From an uncultured Clostridia bacterium (GTDB lineage: Bacteria; Bacillota; Clostridia; Christensenellales; Aristaeellaceae): a DNA stretch of 15,373 nt. The notes beneath the pieces are model-generated. The model had not been told where the DNA came from. It worked only from the letters and a program-made list of their open reading frames with translations, and did not search any database. Position 1 is the stretch's first letter. Every line of letters begins with the position of its first letter. Below, piece after piece: positions 1 through 5,934 of the stretch. The stretch lies in NCBI GenBank assembly GCA_934615235.1, contig CAKTTL010000069.1, forward strand, positions 1 to 15,373, read 5' to 3'. The position numbers and the translations under genes are program-made.

Positions 1-1
1 G

Positions 2-58
2 ATACCGCATAATTCGCGCGAAGGCTGACGGATGCCTTTGCGTGACATTGTGCGGTAT
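2..58. repeat. Long two-part hairpin at the left edge
   Basis: Bases 2-13 pair with 47-58 (12 pairs, one G-T), then after a short internal loop 17-25 pair with 34-42 (9 pairs, one G-T), leaving an 8-base apical loop. No T-run follows on the + strand, so it is not a typical intrinsic terminator for a gene to the left. It could be the end of a small repeat element or a structured leader; its identity is unknown. Confidence 0.55.
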
Positions 59-80
59 TGCCTTAAATTTAGCATGCAGT

Positions 81-90
81 ACCGATCGGT
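81..90. promoter_or_regulatory. Palindromic operator candidate (ACCGATCGGT)
   Basis: ACCGATCGGT is a perfect 10-bp palindrome placed directly upstream of the ribosome binding site of the first gene. Palindromes of this form are typical of TetR-family operators (family knowledge). No TetR gene lies in the window, so the regulator is not identified. No convincing -35/-10 pair was seen next to it. Confidence 0.4.
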
Positions 91-91
91 G

Positions 92-107
92 AAAGGAGGG
101 TCCCTCC
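92..107 (+). promoter_or_regulatory. Strong SD sequestered in a small hairpin
   Basis: AAAGGAGGG (92-100) is a near-perfect Shine-Dalgarno. GGAGG at 95-99 pairs with CCTCC at 103-107 across a GTC loop, so the SD can be hidden. The SD core lies 18 bases before the ATG at 118, too far for normal initiation, but 9 bases before an in-frame ATA at 109. This spacing bears on which start codon is used. Confidence 0.5.
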
Positions 108-117
108 CATAAAATAC

Positions 118-924
118 ATGACCTTTAATTCCTCCTGCTCCTACGCAGGCGTTGCCAATATGCTGGAGCAGTATGGCGTTGACGCCACTGACCGTTCTAT
201 CGCCATGTCGATGAAGCTGCCATACTTGTTTTCCTGCAAGGATGGCGTGTATATGGCGGGGCCGATGCTCCAAAGTGCGGAGTGGTTCAATCTGTTTCTG
301 CATCCAATTGGATTTGAAATGATTGAAAAAGAGATTCCGGCCGCTCAGGTACCGGAGTATTTGAAGCGGCAGAGAACCGCCATGCTGGGTCTGCAGGCAG
401 GTGAAAACGGGAAGCACGCTGTCGTGTATATTGGGACACAGGAGGGCAGGCTGACGTTCCTTAACAACAAATGGGAACACGATCCCGCTCCGGCGCAGAT
501 AACGCTCACCGAAGCGGAACTTCTGAACCGGATCGGATCTTCTGCTATGGTTGCAACCCTGATACAAATCGATCCGAAACCAGGTGATTTGCATCGGTAT
601 ATGGGGGAATCCATCCCGACCGTTCAAAAGAATTTAGCGGAAATCAAGGATGTGTGCAGCGTCCAAAAGACTGTGGGAGAGCTGCGCTCAATGTTGAACA
701 CCCTGTTTCGGCCTTTTCTTTTAGATGGCATTACGATGCTTGGATTCATTGGCGAAACGGAATTGGCAAATAAGTTTTCGCATATTCAACAGACCTTTCT
801 CAATGCCTTGCGGCAGGAACCCGGCACGACGGTAGTCCTTGGCAGGTGTCTTTCTCTTGCGGCGCTGGAAAGCGCCGTGGATGAATATATCGCGTTGATA
901 GAGAAAAATAATAGAGAGAAATAA
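118..924 (+). CDS. C39-like / BtrH-like cysteine-fold protein
   Basis: A 268-residue soluble protein with no signal peptide or membrane segment. The N-terminus (NSSCSYAGVANMLEQYG, Cys7) resembles the nucleophile helix of C39-type and BtrH-like papain-fold proteins. GKHAVVYIG near residue 100 could supply the His, and FLNNKWEHD about 15 residues later the Asn/Asp. The C-terminal 110 residues are helical and look like a separate domain. Substrate is unknown; peptidase or acyl-transfer activity is inference. The listed ATG is poorly spaced from the SD. Reading from the ATA at 109 would add Met-Lys-Tyr and fit the SD better. The gene appears less GC-rich than those to its right, suggesting separate ancestry. 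The GNAT gene follows after 29 bases on the same strand, so an operon is likely. Confidence 0.7.
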   Translation: MTFNSSCSYAGVANMLEQYGVDATDRSIAMSMKLPYLFSCKDGVYMAGPMLQSAEWFNLFLHPIGFEMIEKEIPAAQVPEYLKRQRTAMLGLQAGENGKHAVVYIGTQEGRLTFLNNKWEHDPAPAQITLTEAELLNRIGSSAMVATLIQIDPKPGDLHRYMGESIPTVQKNLAEIKDVCSVQKTVGELRSMLNTLFRPFLLDGITMLGFIGETELANKFSHIQQTFLNALRQEPGTTVVLGRCLSLAALESAVDEYIALIEKNNREK

Positions 925-953
925 ATGAATGACGTAATTTAATGGGGTGAAAA

Positions 954-1418
954 ATGCAGGCGATATTTGCGGCCCCGGCGGATCTGGACGCCTGGATGGC
1001 GCTGGTTCAAAAGGTCAGCTGGAATTTCCCCGGACTGGAAACGGAAGCGGAGCTTGAAGCGCATCGAAAAACGGTACGGAAGTTTATCGGCGACCGGCGC
1101 GCACTGTGCGTGAAGGATGCGGACAGGATCGTCGGCGTGCTGCTGTTTTCCAAAAAATATAATATGATTTGCTGCCTTGCGGTCGACCCGGAATACCGCC
1201 GGAGAGGAATCGCGTCCGCGATGCTGGAAAAGGCGCTCGGCGCGCTGGATCGAAGCCGGGAGATTACGGTCACGACGTTCCGGGAAAACGACGCGAAGGG
1301 AACCGCGCCAAGGCGGCTTTATAAAAAGTATGGTTTCGTCGAAGGCGAACTGGCAGAGGAATTCGGCTATCCCAACCAGCGCTTCATCCTGCGCATTGTT
1401 TCGCAGGGGCAAAATTAA
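954..1418 (+). CDS. GNAT family N-acetyltransferase
   Basis: A 154-residue single-domain GNAT protein, expected to transfer an acetyl group from acetyl-CoA to an amine; the acceptor cannot be told from sequence. Motif A is clear at residues 72-91 (CCLAVDPEYRRRGIASAML), with the RRRGIA loop that binds the CoA pyrophosphate. Motif B is RLYKKYGFVE at 121-130. GGGGTGA just upstream of the ATG serves as SD, which supports this start. It lies 29 bases after the C39-like gene with no terminator between them, so the two are probably cotranscribed. Length is normal for the family. Confidence 0.88.
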   Translation: MQAIFAAPADLDAWMALVQKVSWNFPGLETEAELEAHRKTVRKFIGDRRALCVKDADRIVGVLLFSKKYNMICCLAVDPEYRRRGIASAMLEKALGALDRSREITVTTFRENDAKGTAPRRLYKKYGFVEGELAEEFGYPNQRFILRIVSQGQN

Positions 1419-1449
1419 TTATCGTACGCTGTAAGCAGAAAAGCTCCTC

Positions 1450-1479
1450 TTGCCATAAGCGCGCGGCGCGCGCTATAAT
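1450..1479 (+). promoter_or_regulatory. Sigma-A promoter of the MATE gene
   Basis: TTGCCA (1450-1455), an 18-base spacer and TATAAT (1474-1479) form a near-consensus promoter; transcription should start near 1486. The spacer ends in GCGCGCGGCGCGCGC (1459-1473), a GC palindrome abutting the -10 box. Confidence 0.8.
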
Positions 1480-1527
1480 AGGGCCCTGCGTTCGCGAAGG
1501 CGCGGGAAAGGATGGGCGTATTTCCTT

Positions 1528-2862
1528 ATGTCGCACGGAACGAAAGATTTGACGCATGGGCCGCTGGCGAAGCAGATTCTGTTTTTCAGCCTTCCGCTGA
1601 TCGTTTCAAATCTGCTTCAGGTGTTGTTTAACATGGCCGATCTCGTTGTGGTCGGCCGGTTCGCTGGGCCGGAAGCGCTCGGCTCCGTCGGCTCGACGAC
1701 GACGCTGATCACGCTCTTTACCGGTTTTCTCATGGGCATGGGCAGCGGCGTTAACGTGATGGTGGCGCGCTATTTCGGCGCGCAGAGCCGCAAGGACGTG
1801 GAAGAGACGGTGCATACGTCGGTCATCCTCTGCCTGCTTACGGGCGTGGTAATTCTTCTGTGCGGGCTGTTTTTCGCGCGCGGCCTGCTGGAAATGCTCA
1901 ATACGAAGGACGTGCTGATCGACGGCGCGGCGCTGTACCTGCGCATCTATTTCCTCGGCATGCCCGCAATGGCGATTTATAACTTCGGCAACGCCGTTTT
2001 CAGCGCGGTGGGCGATACGAAAAAGCCGCTGCTTTTCCTGACGACGGCGGGCGTGGCGAACGTTTTTCTGAATCTGTTTTTTGTGATCGTGTGCGGGCTG
2101 GGCGTCGCGGGCGTGGCGATTGCGAGCGCGGCGTCGCAGTGCGTCTGCGCGGCGCTGATTCTCGTGTCGCTGTTCAAAAGCCGCGAGGTGATCGGGCTTC
2201 GTTTCCGCGCTTTGCGCGTGCATGGAGAGAAGGCGAAATTCGTCCTGCGCCTGGGCGTTCCGTCCGGCTTGCAGAACGCCATTTTCGCCGTCGCCAACCT
2301 GTTTATCCAGTCGGGTGTGAATACGTTCGACGCGGTGATCGTCGAGGGCAACGCCGCGGCGGCGAACTCCGACGCGCTCGTGTACGACGTGATGAACGCG
2401 TTCTATATGGCGTGTTCCAGCTTTATCAGCCAGAACCTTGGCGCGCAAAAGAAAGAACGCGTGACGAAGAGCTATTTTATCTGCCTTGCCTATTCCTTCG
2501 GCGCGGGCGCGGTGCTGGGGCTTTCGCTGGTTCTGTTCGGCCGCCAGTTCCTGACGCTGTTTACGACGGACGAAGCCGTGCGGCAGGCCGGCATGGCGCG
2601 CCTGCGCGTGATGGGTTTTTCCTATATGGTTTCCGCATTGATGGACAACACCATCGCCGCCTCGCGCGGCATCGGCAAGAGCCTTGTGCCGACGATAATC
2701 GTCATCATGGGCTCGTGCGTTTTCCGCGTGGTGTGGGTGTATACGGTTTTCGCCTATTTCCATACGATCGATTCGCTGTACCTGCTGTACGTTTTCTCCT
2801 GGACGATTACCGCCGCGGCGGAGATCGCCTACTTTGCGGCGAGCTATAAAAAGCTTTGGTGA
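1528..2862 (+). CDS. MATE family multidrug/cation antiporter
   Basis: A 444-residue integral membrane protein with about twelve hydrophobic segments arranged as two MatE halves, the usual size for the family. The start (MSHGTKDLTHGPLAKQIL) and the following SLPLIVSNLLQVLFNMAD segment are typical of the NorM/DinF-like MATE branch of Clostridia, as is GRFAGPEALGSVGSTT. It should export drugs or metabolites in exchange for Na+ or H+ across the cytoplasmic membrane; the substrate is unknown. GGAAAGGATGG lies upstream with somewhat long spacing. It has its own promoter at 1450-1479 and a terminator at 2911-2950, so it appears monocistronic. The GNAT neighbour may or may not be functionally linked. 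Confidence 0.92.
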   Translation: MSHGTKDLTHGPLAKQILFFSLPLIVSNLLQVLFNMADLVVVGRFAGPEALGSVGSTTTLITLFTGFLMGMGSGVNVMVARYFGAQSRKDVEETVHTSVILCLLTGVVILLCGLFFARGLLEMLNTKDVLIDGAALYLRIYFLGMPAMAIYNFGNAVFSAVGDTKKPLLFLTTAGVANVFLNLFFVIVCGLGVAGVAIASAASQCVCAALILVSLFKSREVIGLRFRALRVHGEKAKFVLRLGVPSGLQNAIFAVANLFIQSGVNTFDAVIVEGNAAAANSDALVYDVMNAFYMACSSFISQNLGAQKKERVTKSYFICLAYSFGAGAVLGLSLVLFGRQFLTLFTTDEAVRQAGMARLRVMGFSYMVSALMDNTIAASRGIGKSLVPTIIVIMGSCVFRVVWVYTVFAYFHTIDSLYLLYVFSWTITAAAEIAYFAASYKKLW

Positions 2863-2910
2863 AGGAGATTTCCCATGCAGGGCGGATCGCCGGCAGGAGA
2901 ATAGAACAAC

Positions 2911-2950
2911 GCCGTCGGAAGCGAACGACTTCCGGCGGCGCAGTTTTTTT
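2911..2950 (+). terminator. Intrinsic terminator after the MATE gene
   Basis: GCCGTCGGAAG (2911-2921) pairs with CTTCCGGCGGC (2929-2939) over 11 pairs including one G-T, with a 7-base loop, followed by seven T residues (2944-2950). It separates the MATE gene from the convergent nagB. The reverse strand has only a weak T-rich stretch after the stem. Confidence 0.85.
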
Positions 2951-2960
2951 ATTCGGACGC

Positions 2961-3686
2961 TTACAGCCTGCTCGCGGCGGCTTCGTCCAGCAGGACGGTG
3001 CAGTTGGGATGGAACTGCAGGATGCTCGCCGGGACTTCGGGCGTGACGGGGCCTTTGAGCGCTTTGGCGGTGATTTCGGCCTTGTCCGCGCCGTAGATGA
3101 CGAGCACAACGCCGCGCGCGCGCATGATCGTGCCGATGCCCATGGAGAGGGCCCTGCGCGGCACTTCGTCGGCGCTGGCGAAGAAGCGCTTGTTGGCTTC
3201 GATGGTGATCGGGTTCAGCTCGACGCAGTGCGTCGCCTTTGGAAACTCGCCGCAGGGCTCGTTGAAACCGATGTGGCCGTCGTGGCCGATGCCGAGGAAC
3301 TGCAGATCGATGCCGCCCGCGGCTTCGATGGCGGCTTCGTATTCAGCGCATTCCCTGTCAATGTCCGCGGCGAGGCCGTTGGGAAGACGGTAATTTTCCG
3401 TCGGGATATTTACTTTGGAGAACAGGTTGGTATACATGAAGTTGAAATAGCTCTGTTCGTGTTCGCGCGCCATGCCGACGTACTCATCAAGGTTGAAGGT
3501 ATGAACGCGGCTGAAATCAAGCGCGCCCTGCGCGCACAGATCGGCAAGCGCGGCATACGTCCTGAGCGGAGTCGAACCGGTGGCGAAGCCGAGAACGCTG
3601 TCCGGCTTTTTGAGAATCTGCGCGGCGAAGAGCGAAGCGGCCGCCTTGCCCTGCGCGTCGAGATCACGATAGACATGAATGTTCAT
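2961..3686 (-). CDS. nagB: Glucosamine-6-phosphate deaminase NagB
   Basis: A 241-residue cytosolic enzyme that converts glucosamine-6-phosphate to fructose-6-phosphate and ammonia, feeding amino sugars into glycolysis. Length matches the short NagB type of Gram-positives. GFATGSTP (33-40) is the phosphate-binding loop. D67 in NLDEYVG, and D136, H138 and E143 in GIGHDGHIGFNEP, line up with the catalytic D72, D141, H143 and E148 of the E. coli enzyme. AGGAGG lies ideally upstream of the ATG. An extended -10 promoter (3717-3725) lies just upstream, so it can be expressed separately from the DUF218 gene located 106 bases upstream. No nagA or sugar transporter is in the window. Confidence 0.95.
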   Translation of the reverse strand: MNIHVYRDLDAQGKAAASLFAAQILKKPDSVLGFATGSTPLRTYAALADLCAQGALDFSRVHTFNLDEYVGMAREHEQSYFNFMYTNLFSKVNIPTENYRLPNGLAADIDRECAEYEAAIEAAGGIDLQFLGIGHDGHIGFNEPCGEFPKATHCVELNPITIEANKRFFASADEVPRRALSMGIGTIMRARGVVLVIYGADKAEITAKALKGPVTPEVPASILQFHPNCTVLLDEAAASRL

Positions 3687-3716
3687 CTTGCAAACCTCCT
3701 GTGTAGCTTTGATGCG

Positions 3717-3725
3717 ATTATAACA
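3717..3725 (-). promoter_or_regulatory. Extended -10 promoter of nagB
   Basis: On the minus strand TGTTATAAT is an exact extended -10 element, placing the start near 3710 and giving a 5' leader of about 24 bases containing AGGAGG. No good -35 box is seen, as expected for an extended -10 promoter. The -10 lies inside the imperfect palindrome ATTATAACATAAT (3717-3729), a possible operator. Confidence 0.65.
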
Positions 3726-3792
3726 TAATTCCCCGCGAAGGGATAGAGCGGATTGTCGCCAAAAAGAGGAAAATCGTGCGCGTATGCGGTCG

Positions 3793-4263
3793 TTACCGGA
3801 TGATTTTCTCCAGCAGGAATTTGCCCCAGGCGAGCGTTTCGCGGGAATGATTCTTCAGCCAGAAGGACAGCCCCCTGAGGCAGGGCGCGGGCAGACCATC
3901 CGCGTCCAGCCCGATATCGCGGGCGATGGCGAGCGCGCGGGGAAGATGATAATCGCTGGTGACGACGGTGACGCGCGCGCCGGGCGGAAGAAGCGCGGCG
4001 GCGTTTTGGAGGTTTTGACGCGTGCTGCGGGAATCGGTTTCGGCCAGAACGTCCGAGGGCGCAGCGCCGCGCGCGATGAGCCAGTCGCGCATGACTTCGC
4101 CTTCGGGGCGCGGCTCGTCGGCCCCCTGCGCGCCGCAGGCGATGATCCGGCATGGGGACGCGCGATAGGCGGCAAGCGCCGTTTCAAGGCGCAGCGCGAG
4201 CTGAACGCTGGGCGAACCGTCGGGTTTGACCTGCGCACCGAGGATGAGAAGGATGTTTTTCAT
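3793..4263 (-). CDS. DUF218 / YdcF-SanA-like protein
   Basis: A 156-residue DUF218 protein. It shows the family pattern: LGAQVKPDGSPS at the N-terminus, the GAQGADEPRPEGEVM acidic loop, an SRSTRQN motif and VVTSDYHLPRA. Members are often tied to envelope biogenesis or vancomycin tolerance, but their reaction is not known. The start chosen is the ATG at 4263 (MKNILLILGAQV). A TTG 45 bases upstream would add a stretch not seen in the family and would lie inside the promoter. No SD precedes 4263, and the promoter predicts that transcription starts on the A of this ATG. N-terminal hydrophobicity is weak, so it may be cytosolic. Confidence 0.82.
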   Translation of the reverse strand: MKNILLILGAQVKPDGSPSVQLALRLETALAAYRASPCRIIACGAQGADEPRPEGEVMRDWLIARGAAPSDVLAETDSRSTRQNLQNAAALLPPGARVTVVTSDYHLPRALAIARDIGLDADGLPAPCLRGLSFWLKNHSRETLAWGKFLLEKIIR

Positions 4264-4269
4264 GAGGGT

Positions 4270-4298
4270 ATTGTAACATGAAGGAAAAGGGAAGGCAA
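4270..4298 (-). promoter_or_regulatory. Promoter of the DUF218 gene, leaderless
   Basis: On the minus strand TTGCCT (4293-4298), a 17-base spacer and TACAAT (4270-4275) form a good promoter. Only six bases (ACCCTC) separate the -10 box from the ATG at 4263, so the expected start site is the A of the start codon. Confidence 0.7.
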
Positions 4299-4314
4299 GA
4301 GCGGGCAAAAAGCG

Positions 4315-4442
4315 GAAGGTCCAGGGAACTCAGTTCCCTGGCGGGGGTTATAGGGGGCGGAGCCCCCTAACGTAGCCCAACCCTATGCGGCCGGTGGCCG
4401 CGAAAAGAAACGCGCAATGTCCGCGCGGAACGCGCGGACGAG
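4315..4442. repeat. Hairpin-rich repeat R1, copy 1
   Basis: First copy of a 160-bp-period tandem repeat filling the gap between the DUF218 promoter and the anti-sigma gene. It holds four perfect hairpins with three-base loops: 4321-4341, 4351-4369 (TAGGGGGC / GCCCCCTA), 4387-4401 (GCGGCC / GGCCGC) and 4419-4439 (GTCCGCGCG / CGCGCGGAC). Open reading frames across it are by-products of the GC-rich repeat. No T-run follows any stem. Confidence 0.85.
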
Positions 4443-4474
4443 CTGGCGCGGCCGCATGGTATTGAGTAAAAGTG

Positions 4475-4602
4475 GGAGGTGCAGGGAACTCAGTTCCCTG
4501 GCGGGGGTTATAGGGGGCGGAGCCCCCTAACGTAGCCCAACCCCGCGCGGCCCGTGGCCGCGAAAAGAAACGCGCAATGTCCGCGCGGAACGCGCGGACG
4601 AG
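4475..4602. repeat. Hairpin-rich repeat R1, copy 2
   Basis: Same unit as copy 1 shifted by exactly 160 bases. Over 4482-4602 I count only about four differences, all in or beside the third hairpin. The third hairpin keeps its arms while its loop changes from GGT to CGT. Confidence 0.85.
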
Positions 4603-4620
4603 CAAGAAACGCTGCAAAAT

Positions 4621-4696
4621 ATTGAGCCCATGCCGGGAGGTGCAGGAACCTCAGGTTCCCGCCGGGGGTGCGGGGGCAGAGCCCCCGCACGTTCCC
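4621..4696. repeat. Hairpin-rich repeat R1, copy 3 (partial, diverged)
   Basis: This copy keeps the ATTGAG...GGGAGGTGCAGG entry and the first two hairpins but lacks the last two. Its stems differ from copies 1 and 2 by paired changes: GGAACC / GGTTCC (4645-4659) and GCGGGGGC / GCCCCCGC (4670-4688). It ends seven bases from the stop codon of the anti-sigma gene and may act as its 3' end. Confidence 0.75.
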
Positions 4697-4702
4697 ACCC
4701 GT

Positions 4703-5305
4703 CTACCTAAAACTTTCTATAACCCGCAGCATTTCTTCCTGCGAAATTGCGGGCTCGACGCTGACGGAGAAGGCGTATTCGCCGTCCGTCCAGACGGCCA
4801 GCGAAACCCGGTCGTTTTCGCCCTTCAGCGTGACGGTTGCGTCCGCGAGCGGGACGGTTTCCACCTGCCGGTAGACGTTGTAATCGCCGCTCGGATCTTC
4901 CGCCCCGGCCGCCATGCGCGTCGTAAGCAGAGCCTCCGCGCCGCGATAGTTTATCTCGGCGAGATCGCCGAACCATGCGTCGTGAGACACTTCCTCCGGC
5001 GCGAACGGAAGCTCGCCGGGCGTTTTTACCGTAAAGCCGAGCGCGTGGGAAAGTTCTTCAACGGAAGCGTATTCTATAATGCCGTATGCGGACGAAACCA
5101 TTTCCTCCGGCGGGGCGGCGGGGAGACGGCGGGATGCAAACGTCCATGCGCCTGCGGCGACCGCAAGGCAGGCCGCCAGCGCGGCGACGCGCCGGTAAAG
5201 CAGACGGGCTCTGCGGCGCTTCTGATCCGCGGCGATCGCGTCCAGAACGCGGCGGCGCATTTGAGGCGTTACCTTGATCTGATTCATCAGTTCGTTATAC
5301 TTCAA
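4703..5305 (-). CDS. Anti-sigma-like membrane protein (DUF4367-like outer domain)
   Basis: A 200-residue protein: short cytosolic part (1-38, with VTPQMRRRVLDAI typical of sigma-linked anti-sigma proteins of Clostridia), one membrane segment (39-56), and an outer domain (about 65-200) resembling DUF4367. It should hold the adjacent ECF sigma factor at the membrane and release it on an envelope signal; this is inference from context. The TTG at 5305 overlaps the end of the sigma gene by 11 bases and has AAGGAAG upstream; an ATG at 5287 (MNQIKV) is the alternative start. The outer domain is paralogous to the exported protein at 5933-6445. The gene is intact although its sigma partner is broken. 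It ends in TAG. Confidence 0.72.
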   Translation of the reverse strand: MKYNELMNQIKVTPQMRRRVLDAIAADQKRRRARLLYRRVAALAACLAVAAGAWTFASRRLPAAPPEEMVSSAYGIIEYASVEELSHALGFTVKTPGELPFAPEEVSHDAWFGDLAEINYRGAEALLTTRMAAGAEDPSGDYNVYRQVETVPLADATVTLKGENDRVSLAVWTDGEYAFSVSVEPAISQEEMLRVIESFR

Positions 5306-5877
5306 AATCGTATTCTTCCTTTAAGACATCTTTGAGGCGCATGTGCGCCCTGCGAAGGAGCGTGCGAACTGTCGATTCGTTTTTGTCGAGCAGACGCACA
5401 ATTTCGTCGCAGGAATACCCCTTCTGATAATACAGATGCAGCGCTTCCGCGTATTGCGGCGGAAGGGCTTTTACAGCGTCCCAGACGAAGGCAAGATCGG
5501 GCGCGCTCTTTTCGAGCAGATGATCGTCCAGATCCGCGTGCGCGCGGCGCGCGTTATAGTCGATGCGGTTTCTGGACAGATTGATCGCCACGCGCAGAAG
5601 CTATGCCTTTTCGTGCGAATCGGATTCAAAAACCGGATGCCCGCGCAGGTATCGGATCATCGTTTCCTGCAGAACGTCCTCGGCGTCGCTCATGCTGCGC
5701 AGATAGGAATAGGCGAGCCGGAGAATGCAGTCGCCGTAGGCGTCCAGCGCGGCGGCGGCCTGTATGTTTTCCGCGCTCTGCGCGGAAGAATGCGCGAAAA
5801 GCTGCTGAACCCGCGCGGCCAGCAGAGAAAGAAACTGCCAAAAGCTCTGCCGGGGGCGGGGGAAGTATACATTCCAT
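5295..5877 (-). pseudogene. ECF sigma factor, interrupted by an amber codon
   Basis: Region 2 is readable on the minus strand from about 5769 to 5604 (LDAYGDCILRLAYSYLRS, then SDAEDVLQETMIRYL and FESDSHEKA). A TAG at 5601-5603 follows, then LLRVAINLSRN continues in the same frame into region 4 (ALPPQYAEALHLYYQKGYS, then ESTVRTLLRRAHMRLK) to TAA at 5295. Family members read HEKAWLLRVA here, so a TGG-to-TAG change is the simple explanation. The region 2 frame has no ATG, GTG or TTG start. The well-placed ATG at 5877, after GGAGG, is in another frame, so a second lesion (perhaps in the C-runs at 5853-5861) or an unusual start is implied. A GTG at 5591 could still give a 98-residue region 4 fragment. 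Confidence 0.75.
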
Positions 5878-5890
5878 AGAGAAACCTCCG

Positions 5891-5934
5891 GCGCGCTGCG
5901 CGGGAAACCAGGCGCGCAGCGCGCGAGTTTTTTT
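5891..5934 (+). terminator. Intrinsic terminator facing the + strand
   Basis: GCGCGCTGCGCG (5891-5902) pairs perfectly with CGCGCAGCGCGC (5913-5924), with a 10-base loop, followed by GAG and seven T residues (5928-5934). The T-run is on the + strand, whereas all nearby genes are on the minus strand. In the minus direction the stem lies between the stop of the upstream gene and the SD of the sigma gene, without a T-run. Confidence 0.65.

Noticed and set aside
1606..2763. 385-codon minus-strand open frame opposite the MATE gene
   Set aside because: It is low-complexity (His, Arg, Ala rich), lacks family motifs and is an antisense shadow expected in GC-rich coding DNA; the + strand encodes a clear MATE protein.
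2875..2901. Nine-codon ORF (MQGGSPAGE) after an AAGGAG motif just behind the MATE stop
   Set aside because: The spacing is good, but it is very short, has no conservation evidence and is followed at once by the terminator; it could be chance.
4348..4690. Minus-strand open frames across the R1 repeat
   Set aside because: They repeat the same peptide because the DNA is a tandem hairpin repeat; no start signals or known domain.
4315..4696. CRISPR array
   Set aside because: The units are about 160 bp with internal hairpins and no short-repeat/unique-spacer pattern, and no cas genes are present.
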